DNA of 64,000 nt from Dryomyza anilis. Taxonomy: Eukaryota > Arthropoda > Insecta > Diptera > Dryomyzidae. The position numbers and the translations under genes were made by a program. Of this stretch, positions 1 through 11,952 are shown piece after piece. The notes under the pieces were generated by a model. That model had not been told where the DNA came from. It searched no databases and saw only the letters and a program-made list of their open reading frames with translations. How positions within the stretch are numbered: position 1 is the stretch's first letter; each line of letters begins with the position of its first letter. Where the stretch lies: positions 35,241,963 to 35,305,962 of the forward strand of contig OX638133.1 of the NCBI GenBank assembly GCA_951804985.1, in the 5' to 3' direction.

Positions 1-1763
1 ATTTTTCTTTAATTTCTTTAATTGGCCATAACTCCTAAACGGAGCGTCCTAGAGGGTTAAAAGTAGTCGCTTTTTATAGACACTGAATTCCATATTTTTC
101 GATCGGTGGGTTTCGGAATAATCAGGTTTTGAAAATCTATTTTTCTTTAATTTCTTTAATTGGCCATAACTCCTAAACGGAGCGTCCTAGAGGGTTGAAA
201 GTAGTCGCTTTTTATAGACACTGAAATATCAGGTTTTTCGATCGGTGGGTTTCGGAATAATCAGGTTTTGAAAATCTATTTTTCTTTAATTTCTTTAATT
301 GGCCATAACTCCTAAACGGAGCGTCCTAGAGGGTTGAAAGTAGTCGCTTTTTATAGACACTGAATGCCATATTTTTCACTGTAAATTTCATATTATTCGA
401 TCGGTGGGTCTCGGAATAATCAGGTTTTGAAAATCTATTTTTCTTTAATTTCTTTAATTGGCCATAGCTCCTAAACGGAGCGTCCTAGAGGGTTGAAAGT
501 AGTCGCCATATTTTTCACTGTAAATTTCATATTATTCGATCGGTGGGTTTCGGAATAATCAGGTTTTGAAAATCTATTTTTCTTTAATTTCTTTAATTGG
601 CCATAACTCCTAAACGGAGCGTCCTAGAGGGTTGAAAGTAGTCGCCATATTTTTCACTGTAAATTTCATATTATTCGATCGGTGGTTTTCGGAATAATCA
701 GGTTTTGAAAATCTATTTTTCTTTAATTTTTTTAATTGGCCATAACTCCTAAACGGAGCGTCCTAGAGGGTTGAAAGTAGTCGCCATATTTTTCACTGTA
801 AATTTCATATTATTCGATCGGTGGGTTTCGGAATAATCAGGTTTTGAAAATCTATTTTTCTTTAATTTCTTTAATTGGCCATAACTCCTAAACGGAGCGT
901 CCTAGAGGGTTGAAAGTAGTCGCTTTTTATAGATACTGAATTCCATATTATTCGATCGGTGGGTTTCGGAATAATCAGGTTTTGAAAATCTATTTTTCTT
1001 TAATTTCTTTAATTGGCCATAACTCCTAAACGGAGCGTCCTAGAGGGTTGAATGCCATATTTTTCACTGTAAATTTCATATTATTCGATCGGTGGGTTTC
1101 GGAATAATCAGGTTTTGAAAATCTATTTTTCTTTAATTTCTTTAATTGGCCATAACTCCTAAACGGAGCGTCCTAGAGGGTTAAAAGTAGTCGCTTTTTA
1201 TAGACACTGAATTCCATATTTTTCGATCGGTGGGTTTCGGAATAATCAGGTTTTGAAAATCTATTTTTCTTTAATTTCTTTAATTGGCCATAACTCCTAA
1301 ACGGAGCGTCCTAAAGGGTTGAAAGTAGTCGCTTTTTATAGACACTGAATGCCATATTTTTCACTGTAAATTTCATATTATTCGATCGGTGGGTCTCGGA
1401 ATAATCAGGTTTTGAAAATCTATTTTTCTTTAATTTCTTTAATTGGCCATAACTCCTAAACGGAGCTTCCTAGAGGGTTGAAAGTAGTCGCTTTTTATAG
1501 ACACTGAATGCCATATTTTTCACTGTAAATTTCATATTATTCGATCGGTGGGTTTCGGAATAATCAGGTTTTGAAAATCTATTTTTCTTTAATTTCTTTA
1601 ATTGGCCATAACTCCTAAACGGAGCGTCCTAGAGGGTTGAAAGTAGTCGCTTTTGATAGACACTGAATGCCATATTTTTCACTGTAAATTTCATATTATT
1701 CGATCGGTGGGTTTCGGAATAATCAGGTTTTGAAAATCTATTTTTCTTCAATTTCTTTAATTG

Positions 1764-3314
1764 GCCATAACTCCTAAACGGAGCGTTCTAGAGGGTTAAA
1801 TTTAATATAATTCGATCAGTGGGTTTCGGAATAATCAGGTTTTGAAAATCTATTTTTCTTTACTTTCTTTAATTGGCCATAACTCCTAAACGGAGCGTCC
1901 TAGAGGGTTAAAAGAGAGGCGTATTTTTGGAAATCTATTTTTCTTTAATTTCTATAATTGGCCATAACTCCTAAACGGAGCGTCCTAGAGGGTTGAAAGT
2001 AGTCGCTTTTATAGACACTGAATGCCATATTTTTCACTGTAAATTTCATATTATTCGATCGGTGGGTTTCGGAATAATCAGGTTTTGAAAATCTATTTTT
2101 CTTTACTTTCTTTAATTGGCCATAACTCCTAAACGGAGCGTCCTAGAGGGTTAAAAGAGAGGCGTATTTTTGGAAATCTATTTTTCTTTAATTTCTATAA
2201 TTGGCCATAACTCCTAAACGGAGCGTCCTAGAGGGTTGAAAGTAGTCGCTTTTTATAGACACTGAATGCCATATTTTTCACTGTAAATTTCATATTATTC
2301 GATCGGTGGGTTTCGGAATAATCAGGTTTTGAAAATCTACTTTTCTTCAATTTCTTTAATTGGCCATAACTCCTAAACGGAGCGTTCTAGAGGGTTAAAT
2401 TTAATATAATTCGATCAGTGGGTTTCGGAATAATCAGGTTTTGAAAATCTATTTTTCTTTACTTTCTTTAATTGGCCATAACTCCTAAACAGAGCGTCTA
2501 GAGGGTTAAAAGAAGACGTATTTTTGGAAATCTATTTTTCTTTAATTTCTATAATTGGCCATAACTCCTAAACGGAGCGTCCTAGAGGGTTGAAAGTAGT
2601 CGCTTTTTATAGACACTGAATGCCATATTTTTCACTGTAAATTTCATATTATTCGATCGGTGGGTTTCGGAATAATCAGGTTTTGAAAATCTATTTTTCT
2701 TTACTTTCTTTAATTGGCCATAACTCCTAAACGGAGCGTCCTAGAGGGTTAAAAGAGAGGCGTATTTTTGGAAATCTATTTTTCTTTAATTTCTATAATT
2801 GGCCATAACTCCTAAACGGAGCGTCCTAGAGGGTTGAAAGTAGTCGCTTTTTATAGACACTGAATGCCATATTTTTCACTGTAAATTTCATATTATTCGA
2901 TCGGTGGGTTTCGGAATAATCAGGTTTTGAAAATCTATTTTTCTTCAATTTCTTTAATTGGCCATAACTCCTAAACGGAGCGTTCTAGAGGGTTAAATTT
3001 AATATAATTCGATCAGTGGGTTTCGGAATAATCAGGTTTTGAAAATCTATTTTTCTTTACTTTCTTTAATTGGCCATAACTCCTAAACAGAGCGTCTAGA
3101 GGGTTAAAAGAAGGCGTATTTTTGGAAATCTATTTTTCTTTAATTTCTATAATTGGCCATAACTCCTAAACGGAGCGTCCTAGAGGGTTGAAAGTAGTCG
3201 CTTTTTATAGACACTGAATGCCATATTTTTCACTGTAAATTTTATATTATTCGATCGATGGGTTTCCGAATAATCAGGTTTTGAAAATCAATTTTTCTTT
3301 AATTTCTTTAATTG
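1764..3314. repeat. Higher-order repeat block within the satellite, ~598 bp period
   Basis: Landmark spacing runs 112, 85, 158, 85, 159, then 112, 83, 159, 85, 159, then 112, 83, 159. Five monomers of different type therefore repeat as a unit of about 598 bp (landmarks at 1763, 2362 and 2960), present about 2.5 times. The short monomers lack the ACTGTAAATTT module and carry TTAAAAGAGAGGCGTATTTT (or the AAGA.GCGTATTT variant) instead. Confidence 0.85.
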
Positions 3315-4639
3315 GCCATAACTCCTAAACGGAGCGTCCTAGAGGGTTGAAAGTAGTCGCTTTTTATAGACACTGAATGCCATATTTTTCACTGTAAATT
3401 TCATATTATTCGATCGGTGGGTTTCGGAATAATCAGGTTTTGAAAATATATTTTTCTATTCTATTTTAATTGGCCATAACTCCTAAACGGAGCGTCGTAG
3501 AGGGTTAAAAGTAGTCGCTTTTTATAGACACTGAATTCCATATTTTTCACTGTAAATTTCATATTTTTCGATCAGTAGGTTTCGGAATAATCAGGTTTTG
3601 AAAATCTATTTTTCTTTAATTTCTTTAATTGGCCATAACTCCTAAACGGAGCGTCCTAGAGGGTTAAAAGTAGTCGCTTTTTTTAGACACTGAATGCCAT
3701 ATTTTTCACTGTAAATTTTATATTATTCGATCGGTGGGTTTCGGAATAATCAGGTTTTGAAAATCTATTTTTCTTTAATTTCTTTAATTGGCCATAACTC
3801 CTAAACGGAGCGTCCTAGAGGGTTAAAAGTAGTCGCTTTTTATAGACACTGAATTCCATATTTTTCGATCAGTAGATTTCGGAATAATCAGGTTTTGAAA
3901 ATCTATTTTTCTTTAATTTCTTTAATTGGCCATAACTCCTAAACGGAGCGTCCTAGAGGGTTGAAAGTAGTCGCTTTTTATAGACACTGAATGCCATATT
4001 TTTCACTGTAAATTTCATATTATTCGATCGGTGGGTTTCGGAATAATCAGGTTTTGAAAATCTATTTTTCTTTAATTTCTTTAATTGGCCATAACTCCTA
4101 AACGGAGCGTCCTAGAGGGCTGAAAGTAGTCGCTTTTTATAGACACTGAATGCCATATTTTTCACTGTAAATTTCATATTATTCGATCGGTGGGTTTCGG
4201 AATAATCAGGTTTTGAAAATCTATTTTTCTTTAATTTCTTTAATTGGCCATAACTCCTAAACGGAGCGTCCTAGAGGGTTAAAGGTAGTCGCTTTTTATA
4301 GACACTGAATGCCATATTTTTCGATCCTAAACGGATCGTCCTAGAGGGTTAAATTTCATATAATTCGATCAGTGGGTTTCAGAATAATCAGGTTTTGAAA
4401 ATCTATTTTTCTTTAATTTCTTTAATTGGCCATAACTCCTGAACGGATCGTCCTAGAGGGTTAAATTTAATATAATTCGATCAGTGGGTTTCGGAATAAT
4501 CAGGTTTTGAAAATCTATTTTTCTTTACTTTCTTTAATTGGCCATAACTCCTAAACGGAGCGTCCTAGAGGGTTAAAAGAAGGCGTATTTTTGGAAATCT
4601 ATTTTTCTTTAATTTCTTTAATTGGCCATAACTCCTAAA

Positions 4640-5900
4640 CGGAGCGTCCTAGAGGGTTGAAAGTAGTCGCTTTTTATAGACACTGAATTCCATATTTTTC
4701 ACTGTAAATTTCATATGTTTCGATCAGTGGGTTTCGGAATAATCAGGTTTTGAAAATCTATTTTTCTTTAATTTCTTTAATTGGCCATAACTCCTAAACG
4801 GAGCGTCCTAGAGGGTTGAAAGTAGTCGCTTTTTATAGACACTGAATTCCATATTTTTCACTGTAAATTTCATATTTTTCGATTAGTGGTTTTCGGAATA
4901 ATCAGGTTTTGAAAATCTATTTTCCTTTAATTTCTTTAATTGGCCATAACTCCTAAACGGAGCGTCCTAGAGGGTTAAATTTCATATTTTTCGATCGGTG
5001 GGTTTCGGAATAATCAGGTTTTTAAAATCTATTTTTCTTTAATTTCTTTAATTGGCCATAACTCCTAAACGGAGCGTCCTAGAGGGTTGAAAGTAGTCGC
5101 TTTTTATAGACACTGAATGCCATATTTTTCACTGTAAATTTCATATTTTTCGATCAGTGGGTTTCGGAATAATCAGGTTTTGAAAATCTATTTTTCTTTA
5201 ATTTCTTTAATTGGCCATAACTCCTAAACGGAGCGTCCTAGAGGGTTAAAAGTAGTCGCTTTTTATAGACACTGAATTCCATATTTTTCACTGTAAATTT
5301 CATATGTTTCGATCAGTGGGTTTCGGAATAATCAGGTTTTGAAAATCTATTTTTCTTTAATTTCTTTAATTGGCCATAACTCCTAAACGGAGCGTCCTAG
5401 AGGGTTGAAAGTAGTCGCTTTTTATAGACACTGAATGCCATATTTTTCACTGTAAATTTCATATTTTTCGATCAGTGGGTTTCGGAATAATCAGGTTTTG
5501 AAAATCTATTTTCCTTTAATTTCTTTAATTGGCCATAACTCCTAAACGGAGCGTCCTAGAGGGTTAAATTTCATATTTTTCGATCGGTGGGTTTCGGAAT
5601 AATCAGGTTTTGAAAATCTATTTTTCTTTAATTTCTTTAATTGGCCATAACTCCTAAACGGAGCTTCCTAGAGGGTTGAAAGTAGTCGCTTTTTATAGAC
5701 ACTGAATGCCATATTTTTCACTGTAAATTTCATATTTTTCGATCAGTGGGTTTCGGAATAATCAGGTTTTGAAAATCTATTTTTCTTTAATTTCTTTAAT
5801 TGGCCATAACTCCTAAACGGAGCGTCCTAGAGGGTTAAAAGTAGTCGCTTTTTATAGACACTGAATTCCATATTTTTCACTGTAAATATCATATTATTCG
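4640..5900. repeat. Second higher-order repeat block within the satellite, ~589 bp period
   Basis: Diagnostic variants recur 589 bp apart: TCATATGTTTCGATCAGTGG at about 4711 and 5300, and the shortened junction GGGTTAAATTTCATATTTTT at about 4972 and 5561. The two blocks are nearly the same over their length. This is a separate local amplification with a different monomer composition from the 1764-3314 block. Confidence 0.75.
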
Positions 5901-6916
5901 ATCGGTTGGTTTCGGAATAATCAGGTTTTGAAAATCTATTTTTCTTTAATTTCTTTAATTGGCCATAACTCCTAAACGAGCGTCCTAGAGGGTTGAAAGT
6001 AGTCGCTTTTTATAGACACTGAATGCCATATTTTTCACTGTAAATTTCATATTTTTCGATCAGTGGGTTTCGGAATAATCAGGTTTTGAAAATCTATTTT
6101 CCTTTAATTTCTTTAATTGGCCATAACTCCTAAACGGAGCGTCCTAGAGGGTTAAAAGTAGTCGCTTTTTATAGACACTGAATTCCATATTTTTCGATCA
6201 GTAGGTTTCGGAATAATCAGGTTTTGAAAATCTATTTTTCTTTAATTTCTTTAATTGGCCATAACTCCTAAACGGAGCGTCCTAGAGGGTTGAAAGTAGT
6301 CGCTTTTTATAGACACTGAATGCCATATTTTTCACTGTAAATTTCATATTATTCGATCGGTGGGTTTCGGAATAATCAGGTTTTGAAAATCTATTTTTCT
6401 TTAATTTCTTTAATTGGCCATAACTCCTAAACGGAGCGTCCTAGAGGGTTAAAAGTAGTCGCTTTTTATAGACACTGAATGCCATATTTTTCACTGTAAA
6501 TTTCATATTATTCGATCGGTGGGTTTCGGAATAATCAGGTTTTGAAAATCTATTTTTCTTTAATTTCTTTAATTGGCCATAACTCCTAAACGGAGCGTCG
6601 TAGAGGGTTAAAAGTAGTCGCTTTTTATAGACACTGAATGCCATATTTTTCACTGTAAATTTCATATTATTCGATCGGTGGGTTTCGGAATAATCAGGTT
6701 TTGAAAATCTATTTTTCTATTCTATTTTAATTGGCCATAACTCCTAAACGGAGCGTCGTAGAGGGTTAAAAGTAGTCGCTTTTTATAGACACTGAATTCC
6801 ATATTTTTCGATCGGTGGGTTTCGGAATAATCAGGTTTTGAAAATCTATTTTTCTTTAATTTCTTTAATTGGCCATAACTCCTAAACGGAGCGTCCTAGA
6901 GGGTTAAATTTCATAT

Positions 6917-7345
6917 AAATATTAACAAATGTGGTTCAATCACTTTCAACCACTTTCCTTCATATTCAATGCTTTTGAAACAGTTTCAATAAAATTGCAT
7001 AATTAAATACATTTTAGTTACATCAATTTCAAGTTGTTTCAATCATATTAAATGGGTTTCTTTCTATTTTTATCTAACAATTTCAATTACTTTTAATTTC
7101 TTTTAGATATTTTCAATCACTTGCAATCATATTAAAGCATTTCAATCATCTTCAATCCTTTCAACCACTTTCAGTCACATTCAATTGTTTTCAATCATTT
7201 TCAATTTAATTCAATCACACTTGTTTTCAATCTCTTTGAATTTCTATCAATATAAATCAATCACTTTCAATCACTTTTAACCACTTTCAGTGCCATCCAA
7301 TCACTTTCAATTCTTTTCAATCACTTGCAATAAAATTGCTTTTTT
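6917..7345. repeat. Degenerate TTCAATCACTT-type minisatellite
   Basis: Immediately right of the satellite, the sequence consists of loose 11-14 bp repeats of the form TTCAATCACTT / TTTCAACCACTTTC. They are too degenerate to define a clean unit. No reading frame of interest. Confidence 0.7.
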
Positions 7346-8650
7346 AACTACATTATTGTTTCGGGTGTTTGGACACTGCTAAACTTGCAACATTTTATTA
7401 TTTGATCAACAACGTAATGCTTTCAATTGCGCGGCAAGCACGATTGCCGTGCTTGAAATTGAAATGCGGTTTGTTTGTTTGTTGTAGATGCCCAAAAACA
7501 GCAATTGCAACTGCGACAGCAACAGCAACAAACTGCAGACCAGCAATTGCAAACATTTTAATTCAGTTGCATGCGATATACGCGAACGACAAACTTTTAC
7601 GTTTCACATACGAAATGTTCGTAAATTTGACTGCGTTCGTTTGTAACTGTTGATTGGTGTGTTGCGGTCACTTCCGTTTCATGCCACCGCATTCCGCGTT
7701 GTCATTCCGTTTCATATTCATTCGTGAGCTGCAATGCATTGCAGTTGATGTTGCTGCTGCCGTTGTCGTTGTCGTTGCCGTTGATGTCCTGCCAGTGCAA
7801 ATGACCGACCGAAGGACACCATGACAGACACATCCCTTTATCTGCCACCCCTCACACGGTACAGTAATCTCTTGAATTTTGCGGCTTTTCATGTTGCTGT
7901 TGCGTGTTTTCACTGCCGCTGTCGGTGTTAATGTCGGGGTCCTGCGCCACGTCATTTGTGCTTGACTATTTTCATTCGGCGAGCAAATTAATGCGGTTTG
8001 TCGACTGCGGTTTTTTTAATTATGAATTATTAAAATTTGATGACAATTTCGCAATTTGCAGTTTTGTGGAAAATTCCTCCTTGATGACCATTCTGTTGTG
8101 TCTCTAATGAAGTGATTTTTTACACAGCCACAAAAACACAAACACAGACCGCAATCACAGACAGAGAGTCAGTCAGAGTTATTTAGTCAGTCAGTCAGTC
8201 AGTCAGTCCGGCAGTCCGACAGTCAGCCACACAACACAGACACGCAAAACACTTTCATGCATTTTTAACTATTTAGTTTTAACGCTAAATTGAATCTGAA
8301 AATTTATGAAAACAATTTAATTTCATATGCAAAATGGATTTTAAATATTCATTTGCGTTGTGCATAAAGCGGATGTGCCACCAACATCCGGTTAGCCACA
8401 AATTTACAAAATGCCAACGTACAACGACTTACCAAATTTCATTTACTTTATTCATTAATTAATAAATAATAGATGTATTAACTACTAAAACTAGATATGT
8501 TTGCCAAATACCTAATGAGCTGTGATTACGGACTTGTGTGCAATGAGCTTTTGGAAATTCAACAACCGACAAATTACAGCAATACATTTTTGACTAACAT
8601 ATAGGTTTATTAAATTTAAAAATTTAATTTTAGTCAAAAATTACTACTTT
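7346..8650. other. Non-repetitive island, no recognisable gene
   Basis: This stretch has higher complexity than its surroundings, with CAA/CAG and GTT/GCT runs around 7500-7790 and a CAGT run at 8165-8215. The frame at 7369-7653 encodes low-complexity residues (a run of alternating Ala and Thr) and I do not believe it is a gene. A pyrimidine-rich stretch ending GTTTGTTTGTTGTAG at about 7487 resembles a splice acceptor and is followed by a short open frame, but it is simple-sequence rich. It could be host non-coding DNA. Confidence 0.4.
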
Positions 8651-8859
8651 AATAGATAAAATAAATCTACCCTAATATCACAGATCCGATCATGTTCGTC
8701 ACTGAAAAGAAAAATATCAAATGAAAAAATATGCAATAATCAGTTGAAGATCATGACCCAATGAAAAGACTAAATACAAACTAACCATCAACAAAAAAAT
8801 ATTACAAAAAATGTTACAAAAAATAAGGGATCTCCCCAACATAATTTTGTATGCTCAAC

Positions 8860-9125
8860 TTGAGCCTTTTGGGTCTTTATGTAAATATAATTTATAATTG
8901 CCTGATAAACTCTTTATAAACAGGGTTGTAGTGAGACTAGAACAGTGTTGTAATAAGCTCTACATAATGATATGACGAAAACATTTTAATGTTGCCCCTA
9001 AAAAGAGATAGAAACATAATTTTTTCTAAAAAATGTATTTGAACCAGAACATTAATGTATTCAACATTAAACTTGTTTTAAAAAGTCAAGAATATAAATA
9101 TGTTTCCAAAGAAACATATATGAAT
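8860..9125 (-). repeat. Interspersed repeat, diverged copy of the 62.7-63.1 kb family
   Basis: The reverse complement of about 8925-9000 matches about 62900-62995: both contain GGGGCAACATTAAAATGTTT followed by ATTACAACACTGTTC and ACAACC.TGTTTA. I could not define the element ends. The surrounding 8651-9290 is AT-rich and otherwise featureless. Confidence 0.6.
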
Positions 9126-9297
9126 CCAAATCTAATTATTTTTAAAAAGAATTCAGTATTAATATAATAAAATAATGTATTGTTTTTTTTTAATAATGCA
9201 AAAACTAATTTGTAATATTAAAATCCAACAGGGGAGATATATTGTCTATTAAAATATAATTGGCTATTAAATGATATATTTTATTGTTGGTTTAGTT

Positions 9298-9304
9298 CTT
9301 TATT

Positions 9305-9335
<31 letters not shown>

Positions 9336-9337
9336 TT
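9298..9337. repeat. (TTTA)n microsatellite
   Basis: About nine copies of TTTA. It is followed at 9340-9400 by TTCGTCTAAACGGCTGATCT and a TTGAAATTTTACCATAG segment, which resembles the conserved 5' segment of the Helitron-like elements at 16.1, 17.0 and 21.7 kb. Confidence 0.85.
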
Positions 9338-9417
9338 CCGCTTTTTCGTCTAAACGGCTGATCTGATTTTCTTGAAATTTTACCATAGAAAGAATAAATA
9401 ATATGCTATATATCGTT

Positions 9418-9654
9418 CGTTGTAGAACGAAAAACGAACAAATAAATTTACAAATTTCGAGTTTGTTGATTAATATTATAAAAAGAAATTGATACATTTT
9501 TAAAACTGAAATATCATTTGAGAGATTTACATTTTCTTATCATGTTGTAAAAAAATTTAGATCATCGCTTAAAAATTGACAGATATATAAAGATTTTTGT
9601 AAATGTACATTTGGCATTTTGAAAATGTATTTGGTGACTTTTCGTTCTACAACG
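9418..9654. mobile_element. MITE, 16-bp perfect terminal inverted repeats
   Basis: Starts with CGTTGTAGAACGAAAA and ends with its exact reverse complement TTTTCGTTCTACAACG, 237 bp overall. The interior is AT-rich and non-coding. No target duplication could be assigned with confidence. Confidence 0.6.
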
Positions 9655-9714
9655 ACGAGATTATAGTTTGAAATTGCATCCCTATGTGTCGTATAGGGAA
9701 TCCGTACGAAATAT

Positions 9715-9925
9715 CGAAAAAAAAAAATGTCGAAACGTTAAAATGTCGAAATTATAAAAGCCTTAGAACGCCAAAAGAATATTTGACCGAATCACAAAAT
9801 GTCGAAAAATATTTTAAAATGGAAAATGTCGACAAATTTTTTAAACTGTAAATACAAAAACATTTCTTTATAGGATTAAAAAATTTCGAAAATTAAAATG
9901 CCGAAATATCAAAATGTTGAAATAC
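9715..9925. repeat. AAAATGTCGAAA-type degenerate minisatellite
   Basis: The motif AATGTCGAAA and close variants (AATGCCGAAA, AATGTTGAAA, AATGTCGACA) recurs irregularly across about 200 bp. No coding potential. Confidence 0.65.
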
Positions 9926-10074
9926 AAATTTCAAATCCTATATGAGCAAGTCCACATCAAATCTCGTAGGATTTGCAACTCACTCTTTTCGATTTCAATG
10001 ATATTTTGGCAAGTGATAAAGGGTATCGAGATCTGCATTCTCCAATTTTTTTCCGACCACTATTTCCAAAGACA

Positions 10075-10352
10075 TCACTTTTCCAAAAATACAGTCCAAA
10101 TCATGTATTTGAGCATTATCATGTATTTGAGCATGATGTCAATATATATTTGACCAAAAAAGTTTACCTAAGCACGTATACATAAAAATTGATCTTTATA
10201 CGTACATTTTATATGAGGTATTTGAACATAAGTGGTCGGATCATAGGTCACAATAGAATGATCTCGCACATACAGCGTAGGTATATTAGTAATCTAAGTT
10301 ATAAGTTTCATTTATCTAGCTCTTCAATTCTAAAAGTAGTAGGGATTTCAAC

Positions 10353-10412
<60 letters not shown>

Positions 10413-10535
10413 GGACTCAGGAGGTCATGCTGATCAAGAATATATATACTTTTGCATACCGGAGATGCTTCTGGGTGTTACAAACGGCGTACCAAACTGA
10501 ATATACCCTTTCACTCTTAGTGTAGGGTATAAAAA
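10075..10535 (-). mobile_element. mini-me-type element, reverse orientation
   Basis: Read on the minus strand it starts TTTATACCCTACACTAAGAG, then has a (TA)n-containing stretch, the core TTGATCAGCATGACCTCCTG and a (GTCT)n run (the GACA repeats at about 10355-10410). The part beyond this matches the internal sequence of the 33 kb copy, including the TTTGGTCAAATATATATTGA segment. Published dipteran mini-me elements have this (TA)n, core, (GTCY)n order. The short frames here are not genes. Confidence 0.75.
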
Positions 10536-10700
10536 GCTTCTTCATAGTAGGAAACTGAAAGGGAAAGGTAGCCTGCGAGTAGCAGGCAAACACATTGTAT
10601 AGGAATTTCTGATTTGGAATTTTAAAAAGCTTCTTCATAGTAGGAAACTAAAAGGGAAATGTAGGCAAAGGTATAGAATTTCTGTTTTGAAGTTTTAAAA
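10531..10700. repeat. Tandem duplication, ~94-bp unit
   Basis: AAAAGCTTCTTCATAGTAGG followed by AAACT.AAAGGGAAA occurs at about 10531 and again at about 10625, and the trailing sequences (AGGCAAA, ATAGGAATTTCT/ATAGAATTTCT) also match. Two diverged copies. Confidence 0.75.
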
Positions 10701-10974
10701 GCTTGATCAACAAGTTGTCGATAGAAATGTTGTTTACAATATTAAATTTGCCTTCAAAAATGTTCAGTATTAAAATTTGTTGGCAGTTATTTGTTACGCT
10801 TTTAATATGCCACGCCGCGTCTTTTGTGCGTCTGTTATTTTTTTTTTATTTCATCGGTGTTCATTCCGTCGGTTTGTTAAGTGAATATTTTCTCTATCGC
10901 CGCGATCTATGCTGATCTACATCAGGAGGTGACCAGCGATTGGCTCTTTTTGCCATTTTCGCTCACAACATAAT

Positions 10975-11147
10975 CTTCTTGTTGTACAAAACGTGTTTTG
11001 TTATTGCTTACTTCGATAACAATAACAAGGCGACACAATAACAATGTGAAGCAGTAGAAATATGCGTAACAACACATCATCGTTGCGATTGATTTTTGCG
11101 AAAATACAAAAAAACAAAATTTGTCGGTGTTGTTGTACAACAAGAAG
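10975..11147. mobile_element. MITE, TTGTTGTACAA family, copy 1
   Basis: Begins CTTCTTGTTGTACAA and ends with the exact reverse complement TTGTACAACAAGAAG. It shares the internal ACGTGTTTTGTTATTGCTT segment with the copy at about 39.1 kb and the terminal motifs with the copy at 40770-40991. Confidence 0.65.
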
Positions 11148-11950
11148 TTTTGGTTGAGGGCGGGATGGATGGTCACCCATGATCTAAATCATATGTTTAT
11201 TATCACTACCTTTCCCTACCATTTTGCTTCCAGATTATTGCCCACCTTACCGTGCCAGAGCCTACCATTTTGCTTACACCTGTTTGGCTACCATACCCTA
11301 CCTATGCCTGACATTTCCCTACCAATTTTATTTTCATGCTATAGCAGGGAACTAGCAGCTTTTGTCCACATTCCCACCTTTGCCTACCTCAAAGCTACAT
11401 ATAAAATGTGATTTCAATGCGTATAGGTAGCATGTTAGCCTGTGTGTTTCGTACCATTTTCCTGCTTAAATTTTTGTCTGGGGCTGTGTTTGAGTTAATT
11501 ACAAAAAAACAAATGAACATCATTAATCTTTAAATTTTAAAATTAACTTTCGGTTTTTTTCTTTAACATTTTTATTAATTTTAATTAAAATTGTTGTAAT
11601 CGCAGTTGGTTATATTTATCGTAGTCGAAATATGATGTTTTTTTTTTTTCATTTTACTTAATAATTTTCAAACTTATTTTCTGAACAAAATCATTGAAAC
11701 TCTTTTTCGTGGAGTCTTCAGTTTTTCCCTCTCTGTTTGCTGTGTTGAAGCAACAACCACAACAAAAATACATGCGGCAGAGTAGTTGTTATTCTCATGT
11801 GTGCATGATGTGTGCAATTCTTTCTGCGAGAGTATGATACACAGCACCAACCACAGTGAGCGCAGTCAACTGCAGTTCTCTTTTTCATATGGTTGTTGTA
11901 ATTTAGTTTTTAGTTTTTTCTGGCGATATTTATTCTAAAATTATAAAAAG
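11148..11950. other. Unique-looking sequence, no gene seen
   Basis: 11170-11400 is unusually C-rich with repeated CCTACC motifs on the plus strand. 11500-11690 is A/T-rich. 11690-11930 is mixed-complexity sequence with CAACAAC runs. I see no conserved coding frame. Confidence 0.4.
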
Positions 11951-11952
11951 TA

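Larger units (their letters stand above)
1..6916. repeat. Satellite array, ~139/159-bp monomers, truncated at left
   Basis: About fifty head-to-tail copies of one AT-rich monomer. Each contains the landmark GGCCATAACTCCTAAACGGA, then CGTCCTAGAGGGTT, a GTAGTCGCTTTTTATAGACA module, a TTCACTGTAAATTTCATATT module and GATCGGTGGGTTTCGGAATA. Landmark-to-landmark spacing in the first 1.8 kb is 138, 139, 159, 139, 139, 139, 138, 133, 138, 159, 159, 159 bp, so the 138/139 and 159 forms differ by a ~20-bp module. Shorter 83-85 and 112 bp forms appear from 1764 on. The array begins at base 1, so its true left end is outside the window. It stops at about 6916 inside a monomer. Short reading frames here (for example 6441-6665) are translations of the repeat, not genes. 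Confidence 0.97.

Noticed and set aside
6441..6665. 74-codon frame on the minus strand with an internally repeated MKFTVKNMAFSVYKK
   Set aside because: It is a translation of two satellite monomers whose period happens to stay open.
1..6916. CRISPR array
   Set aside because: Repeats are contiguous monomers without unique spacers, in a eukaryotic setting.
7369..7653. 94-codon frame with Ala-Thr run
   Set aside because: Low complexity from CAA/ACA-type repeats, no recognisable domain, Met start arbitrary.
9930..10080. Second full copy of the 31.2-32.3 kb foldback element
   Set aside because: Only one arm-like segment (TTCGATTTCAATGATATTTT, CCGACCACTATTTCC) is present; no matching right arm was found.
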